From contig NC_092637.1 of assembly GCF_039555335.1 (NCBI RefSeq), forward strand, positions 39,520,526-39,584,525: a DNA stretch of 64,000 nt. Reading direction: 5' to 3'. The notes below the pieces were generated by a model. It was not told where the DNA came from. It made no database searches and saw only the letters and a list, made by a program, of their open reading frames with translations. The DNA is from Amphiura filiformis (lineage: Eukaryota; Echinodermata; Ophiuroidea; Amphilepidida; Amphiuridae). The position numbers and the translations under genes were made by a program. Of the stretch, positions 56,908 through 64,000 are shown piece after piece (within the stretch, counting starts at the first letter, position 1; each line of letters opens with the position of its first letter).

Positions 56908-57300
56908 GGCCGTGTAAAATTAATATTTTGGTTCTCGTCCCCTCCCTCCTCAATTTCTGGGATTTGTCCGATTTTTTTTTTTTTTTTTAGATTTTTCAAT
57001 TTTTTTAGACTTTGGAATGATTTATGAAATCTTCATACATATAAATAAGTTAATTAGAGAACAAGCATCACTTCCAAGTCTTTTTGTGGTAATCTAGGAG
57101 GGTTTATCCCTAAAAAAAAAAAAAAAAAAAAAAAAAAGGGCCTCATCGTTTCCTCGAGCACTGTTGGAGAAGACCGAAAACTACTGACAATGCTATTAAT
57201 TTTACATTGAAAAAAAAAAACAAAAAAAAAAACACCTCCCTCCCTCATCAATTCATGAAAATCCTCTGGACGAGAACCAAAACATTAATTTTATACGGCC
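56908..57300. mobile_element. 393-bp MITE with GGCC termini, TSD TAA
   Basis: TIR GGCCGTGTAAAATTAAT / ATTAATTTTATACGGCC, flanked by TAA on both sides. The empty paralogous site (about 53997) reads TTTCTAATACATG. Poly-A/T and CCTCCC-rich interior. A TAA target duplication fits Harbinger-like MITEs. Confidence 0.85.
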
Positions 57301-57345
57301 TAATACATGTCATTAGTTCCGATCTGAAAGTTTAAAGCGATATTA

Positions 57346-59385
57346 GGGGGCTGGCATTTTCTTCGGAAGGGGGGGGGGGGTCACAAATATACTGGGGATC
57401 ATAGAATTTTCAGACCAAAAATAGGGGGTTATAATTTTGTTAACACCCAAAATAGGGGGTTATAGAATTATTTAGGGCTGGTGACTTAAAATTTTCGCGC
57501 GCTGCGCGCGCATTCTTTAACTTCGCAGTCGAAATGTGCGTACAATCTATGCAAAATTTTTACACGCTCCGCGCGCCTCCTTTACACTTACAATAAAAAA
57601 TTTTACCGCGCTCCACATGCACACAGTCAGTCGTGAGCACGGTCGCTAATGAGCTGAATCAGCTAGTTGTGAAATGAGGATCTCGAAGAATCTCATGGTT
57701 TCTCGCTCGCAATCCGTGTACAATAATTTAGACAAAGACACGCTCAGCACTGGCTGACCCACAGATAAGGTTTATACTGTCATCTGTTTTCCGAAAAACA
57801 TTTCAAAATTGCTTCAAAATTGATAAGGAGGCATGTACATTTAATTATGTGACAAAAAACGAGACCAAGTTTGCTTTATTTTTGTTGTTTTTGATCATTT
57901 AAATGACACTAACTTTTTGTTCAATTTTTCCAAATTGAAAACCTTAGGCGACATTCGTCTACCTCCCCTCCGATTTACCTAATCATGAACTTTTTTGACT
58001 TCATTTTCACGTAGTTCACATAATTCCGCTTCGTTTGGTATATTTATAGATATGTGTTATTTAGATTAAGTGTCTAAATTGTTCTTCAAAAATAATGGAA
58101 AAATGCGAATTTTACTGAATTGCAGGCCTTTCTCGTGGTATTTTTTGCGTCACCTATCAATCAACATTCGGGTTGTACGCGCCCTAACACAAATACCGCG
58201 CCGGCGCGCGGTTAACTTTGCGTGACGCTCGCGCTATGCAAGTGGTGTACAGTGTGATACGCGTTTAAGTTCGCCACAGCATAAATAAGTAAACAAAAAG
58301 TTTTAAAAAACCTGAATATTTTCAAAGCTCATTTTATCATCGCCGATAACTGTCTACCTCCCGGGTGATTTACGTCAATTTGTACAACATTTTCGTGGCA
58401 TTTGTGTACAAAACCGTTTTATCTTTCATATTTGTGATTTTTATGATTGTGTTATTTAAATTACAAATACAAAATTAAGTTTAAGTATGATGCTTTTTTC
58501 CCAACTTTTTACTGAAATTGTTTAGTTCAAAACACACGTTTATTTTTCATCTAAATAATCTTTGATTTCCTTCTTTTTTTGTGACATGCAAGTTCACTAG
58601 TTTGTAATGCTAATTTGAGAGAGTGATAATTTTTCGTGTTAAAATAAAGAAATTAGAGCTCTTCAAACAGGGTAATGTCATGGGCTGATTGTTCTCGAAC
58701 CTCATTTTACCTTCCCAAAAAAGTGTCTACCTCCTGGTCGATTTACGCCAATTCGTACGGATTTTTCGAGGTATTTGTATTCAGAACCTTTGTATCGGTC
58801 AGATTTTTGAATTATACGAATGTGTTATTTCAATTACCGCAGAAAAATGGAATTTAATACTGTGTTTTTCCGACATTTGTACTGAAATGTGCTAGTTCAA
58901 AACACACGCTATTTATTCATCCAAATAAACTTGGATCTACTTCTTTTTTCGCAACGTGCAAGTTCATTGGGTTGGCATGATAATTTGAAAGTTTCGTAAT
59001 TTTTCGTGTTAAAACAAAGAAATAAGAGCTCTTCAAACAGGGGAATGTCATGAGCTAATTAGTATGCATAATCGGTTACGGAGCATTACGCGCACTGGTT
59101 GTTATGCATATTTACTTTCACACAGAGCAGCGTTTGAGCGGGCTCACGACTGACTGCACACACTTTCTTCACTTTTAAGTTTTGACGCGCTCCGCGCCTT
59201 AGTTCCGGCAATGAATAATTTTTCTTGAGTCTGTGTAGTTGGAAGGGGGGGTCATAAAATTTTTCGACCCGCGATAGGGGGGGTCGTAAAATTTTTTTGC
59301 CCGCGATAGGGGGGGTCATAAAAAAATTAACTCCGGTCACCGACATATTTGTGACCCCCCCCTTCCGAAGAAAATGCCAGCCCCC
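57346..59385. mobile_element. 2.0-kb foldback-type transposon, TSD TTA
   Basis: 2040 bp. TIR of about 45 bp starting GGGGGCTGGCATTTTCTTCG, flanked by TTA on both sides. The empty site is seen in the paralogue near 54040 (GCGATATTAGGCC). It has no transposase. The middle is made of about three degenerate direct repeats of 370-395 bp (starts about 57957, 58351, 58721), each with a TGTCTACCTCC box. Confidence 0.85.
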
Positions 59386-59516
59386 TTAGGCCTACAGACT
59401 CACTTTCCGCATCTGACTGTTTCTCTATTTTTACCTCTTTTTTACCCCCTTTTTTCTTTGGCATATAGGCCGAATGCCGAGAAAGATCATTTGGTATATT
59501 TTTTTTATATTTCATG

Positions 59517-59575
59517 TTTGTTTGTCTGTTTGTTTGTTTGTTTGTTTGTTTGTTTGTTTGTTTGTTTGTTTGTTT
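59517..59575 (+). repeat. TTTG microsatellite
   Basis: (TTTG)n, at the right edge of the composite repeat region, mirroring 47577-47612. Confidence 0.95.
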
Positions 59576-59722
59576 TCAATGTGATTCTTTTCTTTATTTT
59601 ATCCCATAAGGGGTATTTTATTCATTTAAAATTTATTTATTTTTGCGAGTTGCCGAGAATCGAGATATAGCGTTCATCAACTTGTAGGAAGGACCGAGAC
59701 TACCAATTAATCAACAACAAAC

Positions 59723-59895
59723 ATGGCTGCGTACCGGCGTGGACACCGGCGATCTCCGTCAGAAATCAGTGATCATTTTCGCTACATAAATGAACAAGAA
59801 GTTGAAGATATTAGTCTAGAATTTTTCTACAAGCCACATACAATTACTCTGCTGCTGATTGCTATCGTAACTACATTTTACTTCGCGTTTACCAA
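59723..59895 (+). CDS. PTDSS1: Phosphatidylserine synthase 1 homologue, first coding exon
   Basis: Starts ATGGCTGCG and ends ACCAA|GTAAGT, 57 codons plus 2 nt. The peptide has [20 protein letters not shown], then a PHTITLLL start of the first membrane segment, ending YFAFTK. This matches the N-terminus of PSS1, which has INEQQVEDI and FFYRPHTITLL at the same place; PSS2 does not. PSS1 is an ER/MAM multipass enzyme that exchanges the choline of phosphatidylcholine for serine. The remaining exons must lie past 64000; none was found in 59896-64000. Confidence 0.87.
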
Positions 59896-60047
59896 GTAAG
59901 TATTTGCCGGTTTCTATGTTCACGTTTTCATGTGTTGAAGGGCGTTACGACTGCGGAATTTGGATCCATTGATAAACAATGAGAAATACAAATATCACCT
60001 GTTCATACATACTCACGATATTACGACGTTTCTGATTGGATTTGCGC

Positions 60048-60083
60048 TCTTTTTTGCTGGTCATAAATACCGTTTATGACCAG
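60048..60083 (+). repeat. Short hairpin (CTGGTCATAAA)
   Basis: GCTGGTCATAAATACCGTTTATGACCAG is an almost perfect stem. It belongs to the same neighbourhood of hairpins, all with a CATAAA(C) stem, as those at 60386, 60525 and 60677. Confidence 0.6.
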
Positions 60084-60385
60084 TACGCAGGGCATAAACA
60101 AGCTGCGTCACGCAGCGTTGGAACCCAATTAACACGATCCACGATTTGCTAGTGTTGCGTGTACGCGCATGTCACCGCGCCCATCTCAAGCGGGCGCAAA
60201 CGATGACGCGTATCACGCGTTGACTCCCGGCCGTTGACCTCATGAGCCGAGCTGCTCCTGCAAGTAGGCCTACTCATTTTCTTCCAATTTATGAAGGAAA
60301 ACGGTATGGAAATGTTATTTAAACTTGTAAACCCTTATTATTTTCATTTATATTGAATTGCTAAGAATGTTGGGTATGTATGAAC

Positions 60386-60471
60386 GGGGTTCATTTATAG
60401 GATTTTGGGCATGATCGCTCACGCCTCGGGCATAAACAGCGATCATGCCCTCAATCCTATGAATGAACCCC
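60386..60471 (+). repeat. Hairpin element, GGGGTTCATT...AATGAACCCC (copy 1)
   Basis: An 86-nt palindrome with ATAGGATT...AATCCTAT and GCATGATCGCT...AGCGATCATGC inner stems and a GGGC loop region. The pairing continues outward (GTATGTATGAA with TTCATACATAC), so the element may run from about 60372 to 60488. Confidence 0.75.
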
Positions 60472-60524
60472 TATTAATTCATACATACACGCTATGTAAC
60501 AGCGCGCGTGATTGGTCGAGAGCC

Positions 60525-60551
60525 GGGCATAAACAGCGTTTATGCCCGGTA
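60525..60551 (+). repeat. Hairpin (GCCGGGCATAAACAGCGTTTATGCCCGG)
   Basis: Short perfect stem with CAG loop between the two larger hairpins. A diverged relative lies at 62568-62600. Confidence 0.6.
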
Positions 60552-60676
60552 TCCCGATGTGCGATCACTGGGTAGGGAAAATGAAGGAAAATCGTGTTTT
60601 TTAATAATGTTACTTGTAATTTTTTGTTATTATTTTGATGAAATAGGAATCACAAAATGTTCTGGTATGTATGAAC

Positions 60677-60792
60677 GGGGTTCATTCATATATTTTCATG
60701 ACTAGTCTAAACAGTTGTTTATGCCCTCGGGCCGCAAGCGGCCCCTCGGGCATAAACAACCGTTTAGTCATGAAAATATATGAATGAACCCC
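60677..60792 (+). repeat. Hairpin element, GGGGTTCATT...AATGAACCCC (copy 2)
   Basis: A 116-nt near-perfect palindrome: TTTCATGACT and AAACAGTTGTTTATGCC stems, closing on GGGCCGC-AA-GCGGCCC. A truncated copy lies at 13936-14012 in intron 5 of the SLC16-like gene. Could be a MITE or a structured RNA precursor. Confidence 0.75.
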
Positions 60793-61985
60793 TAAATCAT
60801 AATTCAGTGAGTCATATGCTGAATTGATCGAATGATTTGATTCATTAGTTTAAGTTACGGTCCGACCCTATGCTATTTATATCACATGATCACATGTTAT
60901 GTATCATTAAATATTTAAAAAAAAATATGCAAAATTGCAAACAAGCTGGGTCGGGACCTGGGAAAATTTTTGATGCATGAATGGTAATTGGTTTGTACAA
61001 TTTTTGTCAGAGAAGAACTGAACGACAGTTGTTTACATTTTGAGAGCATGTAGAGCGTTTAACACAAAACAAGTGGGGTTCTGGTTGGCTGAATCAATCG
61101 TCTGACAATCATAGCAACAGACCGCTAATCTGATTGGCTGATTGTGCATCAAAACGTTGCTCGGTGTAGATCGGTGCCCTTGAAGGGAACAAAAAGCTCT
61201 GCGTATGTCACTCATTAACAGGGCACTCACCACTCGCGTCAATCTGAGCAAGGGACTGCCATTCATCTCTGAAACCAATTTTGAAAAAAAATTTCTTCCT
61301 ATGTGCTATTACACAGGTTCTACAAATTTCGAACGTTTGAGGACTTGTTCTCAAGTTGTAGGGTGCCTCCAGGGTTTTATTTTGGCAAGTTTGCATTAGT
61401 ATAGGCCTATCTGGTAAATACTCACTTTAGAAACCTGTGTCACTGATGTATACATGTCATCTATGATTGCTAAACTTATTCTATGCATCAGCTTTTGTCC
61501 AAAGAAATATTTAAAAAGATGATTTTCAGCGATTTTTATGAGCAGCGGAAAGTCCACTCCACGACTATGTACATGTGAATATGGTAATGAATGCACACTA
61601 AATCGCGGCGACACATACACATAGCTCCATGGAACTCGCGGTCGGAGCCGTGAGTTCCAATTATTGGATATTACACCTGCTTTTGTGTGCTTTTTAGTTC
61701 AAGTTTGCATAATTTTGATTCGTTTTTAGGGAGTGTTCATAAATACCGTACTTTAGTTGTGGGACTGGGCACTTGATTTGGCACTTTTTTGACCCCCCCC
61801 CTTCATAGACATGTACGCAGAACTTTTCTGAAAATTCAGCAACTCAAGGCAAGTAGTTATTGATTTATTTATCAAATATTGGGTTTCCCTCATTTTTGAC
61901 TGTAACTTCACACCACAACTGTTGTCTGTGCTGAAATAACATTTTCAGTGCAGTAGTTGTAGTCAAGCCCTATATATCTTACCGT
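60793..61985. other. PTDSS1 intron 1 sequence, no gene recognised
   Basis: AT-rich, non-coding DNA with a minor hairpin near 61631-61660 (GGAACTCGCGG...CCGTGAGTTCC). Several short ORFs on both strands have no known domains. Confidence 0.4.
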
Positions 61986-61989
61986 ACTT

Positions 61990-62230
61990 GTCACCAATGC
62001 GCTATAATTTTTGAGAAAAATGCAAAAATAGGCACAAAATTGGGCAGGGGTGTAGTACCCCCGGGTACAAGGTCTTAGGCAGGATTTGAAGGTTTGGGTG
62101 TGTAAATTCAAAAACCTGGGTGTGTTAATTTAAGATTTGTGTACAAAGTATGTGGGCAAAAACTGGGTGTGTAAAACACTCCTTACACGGCTGGCTGCCT
62201 AAGTCCTTGCCTGGGTAGTACCCCCTTAAA
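61990..62230. mobile_element. Right-end fragment of the GGTGGTACTACACCCC MITE family
   Basis: TTGAGAAAAATGCAAAAATA and GGGGTGTAGTACC match the right end of the complete element at 18735-19104. It is interrupted by a 155-bp MITE at 62061-62215. Confidence 0.7.
62061..62215. mobile_element. Nested 155-bp MITE, 8-bp TSD TAGTACCC
   Basis: Flanked by TAGTACCC at 62053-62060 and 62216-62223. Its ends are inverted (CAAGGTCTTAGGCAG / CTGCCTAAGTCCTTG). Removing it restores the older MITE end. The 8-bp TSD suggests hAT. Confidence 0.75.
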
Positions 62231-63290
62231 TATCAAAAATATTTAACCTGCGACACCTCAAACAACCTGCCGTGGTTTATAAAAGGAATTTTAATGCAAG
62301 ATTTAAAAACATTACCATTTTTCTAAGTGTAGTGAAAATTATAATAATGGGTGCGACACAATTTTTTTCAAGTAGGCCTACTGCCGATTTATCGTTTTGA
62401 CCCTAATGTACAATGTAAGGCTTGCCCAGCCCCCCACCAAAGTATTTATGAACAAGCGAGTGACTTGCTTACTACATGTAGGTATTTTTTTTTGCATTGT
62501 CATTGCTTGGACAATAAAAAAATGAATTTGTACATACACGCTATTTAACAACGTGTGTGATTGGTCGAGAGCCGGGCATAATCAACCTTCATAATTCTCG
62601 GTTATAATGGTTAAATGCGTGTGAAGCGCATACAATTTTTTATCAATATTGGTTAAAACTTTTTTGACTCCCTCCCCCTTCTATAAGGAGTCACACTTTT
62701 TTGGTCCCTCCTTTATAGACCTCAAACTGACCACCCTCCATTTTTTAAAAACTTAAAGTAGGCCATGGCATTTAAATTTTCGCTGCTTTCTACCAGTATA
62801 GATAGTTACTTCAAATGCGAGCCATGTTCCAACTGATTGCACGTCTGGTTAAGAATGAGTAACATTAAATATCAAAAATATTTCACATTAGAACATTAGA
62901 AACACTATTTGGCCAAGTTTCAGGGCAAAATGTACATGTATTTAAAAAAATAAAAGTATGGTACCATACCCTGAACTAAATTTATGCATTGGTTTTTAAC
63001 AAAACGTTGGTAAAAATTACATATTATTGAGCCTTTCCAGTCCTTTTAGCTCATTAACTATATTGATTATGTTCAATTGATAGAATACAAAACAAATATA
63101 AATTGATGTATGATGGAAACCATATGTCCGATTTGCTCCAAACAAATGGCATATATTGATCAGTGTACTTTACCCTACTCAATTAATCTGTTTAAAACAT
63201 GCTCAAAGCATTTCCTAATTTCTAGAAAATGCCTCCAATACCACCTTACATGTACATTGTAAGACTAAGGGCCCAAATCATGGCCTGTAT
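62231..63290. other. PTDSS1 intron 1 sequence, continued
   Basis: Non-coding, AT-rich. 62530-62600 resembles 60482-60551 (TACATACACGCTAT, GTGATTGGTCGAGAGCCGGG), another degenerate copy of the hairpin cluster. Nothing else recognised. Confidence 0.4.
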
Positions 63291-63460
63291 CAGGGGTGTG
63301 AAATCTCCTCTTTTAAGCTGAATTCCTCTTTTTTGGAAATTTATGTGAGGCATAAATAGCTTTTTCTTTCATTTTCAGCCCATTTTGAGCATATTTCAGT
63401 GCTTTTCCTCTTTTTCCCAATTTTGTGAACAAAGTTCCTCTTTTTTCACTCACACCCCTG
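63291..63460. mobile_element. hAT-like MITE with CAGGGGTGTGA ends
   Basis: 170 bp. Ends CAGGGGTGTGA / TCACACCCCTG, flanked by CTGTAT on both sides (a 6-bp match; an 8-bp TSD may have decayed). Interior has several TTCCTCTTTT units. Confidence 0.65.
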
Positions 63461-63530
63461 CTGTATGTAATTGTAAATGGCCTACAGATATAGTTGTTCA
63501 ATTTGTAGCACTGGTCGGGATGTATGTAGC

Positions 63531-64000
63531 CCGGGGGGTACTCAAGTTTGGTTTTTGTTGGGACGTGCCGCTGAGATTTTGGAAGTAGCAGGGTTGTAGC
63601 TAGGCCAATTTCTATGCCAGGTGGCAAATTATTGCGAAGCCGAGCGCGCGTAGCGCGTGGAGCTCTCGCACTTACGGCCGGGGGTCCAGGGGCCCACTTA
63701 AGGGGTATCACCCCCCTAAAAAATTTTTTTTTTGCTCAGGCATCTCTTATGATGAAAAAATCATTTATTAAAAAAAAACAATAAAAAATTATTTTTTTTT
63801 TTGGTGCCGGGTGCCAGGCGGCCCGTCCGGCAGCGCCAGGCGTGCTACAACCCTGGGAAGTAGACCCATAAATATACCAATTTTTCAAGAAATTTGGACC
63901 CATTGATATACCAAAAGTCAAAATTTTCGGCCGAATTTACCCAAAATTGTCTTAGTTTTTACAAATTTTGAAAATTTTGGCTAGATTAAGGAAAAATTGG
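63531..64000 (+). repeat. Dispersed repeat running off the window
   Basis: Starts CCCGGGGGGTACTCAAGTTTG and continues after the nested MITE with repeated TTTGGACCCATTGATATACC-type units. The end is outside the window. Confidence 0.5.
63589..63855. mobile_element. hAT MITE with 8-bp TSD GGAAGTAG
   Basis: 267 bp, TIR CAGGGTTGTAGC / GCTACAACCCTG, perfect TSD GGAAGTAG at 63581-63588 and 63856-63863. It inserted into the repeat at 63531-64000. A GC-rich GAGCGCGCGTAGCGCG stretch lies inside. No ORF. Confidence 0.88.

Larger units (their letters stand above)
47613..59510 (+). repeat. Composite repeat region, about three copies with nested insertions
   Basis: Blocks recur in order: a short one with ACCATTTACGGTGYGATTTG; TAGCATTTAGAATCTCATCC; a C/T-run plus GCATATAGGCCGAATGCCG; a long one starting GAAGAAAAAACCACATGCAA; and GCTATAAAGAAATGTTAAAA-type sequence. 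Starts of the long block are 49385, 52246 and 54706. No coding gene is recognised in it. Confidence 0.9.

Noticed and set aside
63313..63711. 132-codon minus-strand ORF
   Set aside because: Spans two independent MITEs (63291-63460 and 63589-63855), so it is a chance frame.

Overview
The window is animal genomic DNA, most likely from a marine invertebrate deuterostome (echinoderm or hemichordate grade; inferred, not proven). The evidence is a gene split by GT-AG introns, Penelope-like and LINE relics, tRNA-derived SINE sequence, many non-autonomous DNA transposons, and the palindrome TAGGCCTA scattered everywhere. No bacterial or viral gene organisation is present.

Only two host genes can be supported. 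The first is a seven-exon, plus-strand gene at 3349-16600. All six introns have GT-AG ends, the exon phases agree, and the joined length is 1755 nt (584 codons plus stop). It encodes a divergent 12-TM SLC16/monocarboxylate-transporter-like carrier. The second is the first coding exon of a phosphatidylserine synthase 1 homologue at 59723-59895; the rest of that gene lies beyond the right edge.

Layout. 1-2522: a 5'-truncated, frame-broken Penelope-like element with inverted terminal copies that each hold a hammerhead-like motif, then a minus-strand LINE reverse transcriptase relic. 3349-17251: the SLC16-like gene, its introns full of MITEs, its likely poly(A) signal inside a MITE. 17252-24486: non-coding DNA with MITEs, foldbacks and retroelement scraps. 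24487-42896: a minisatellite/satellite array of 49-bp monomers with higher-order duplications. It is interrupted by a Tc1/mariner-like transposon (itself holding a SINE and a histone-type 3' hairpin) and by a 3.4-kb LTR-like insertion whose empty site survives in a paralogous copy. 42897-47400: tandem duplications, hairpin MITEs, decayed satellite monomers and a second Penelope-like endonuclease relic. 47540-59510: a composite repeat region present in about three copies; comparing the copies gives filled and empty sites for four transposons. 59517-64000: the PTDSS1 exon and the start of its intron, with nested hAT-like MITEs and unusual hairpins.

The most striking signal is not a gene. Where duplicated sequences can be aligned inside this window, some copies carry an extra GGCCTA, GGGCCTA or GGCCCTA directly after a TA, and other copies lack it. 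At least 17 such events can be read. Each has the form TA-GGCC-TA, as if 4-5 bp had been inserted with duplication of a TA target. This resembles excision footprints of a TA-targeting transposon with GG...CC ends, or some other short palindrome-inserting process.
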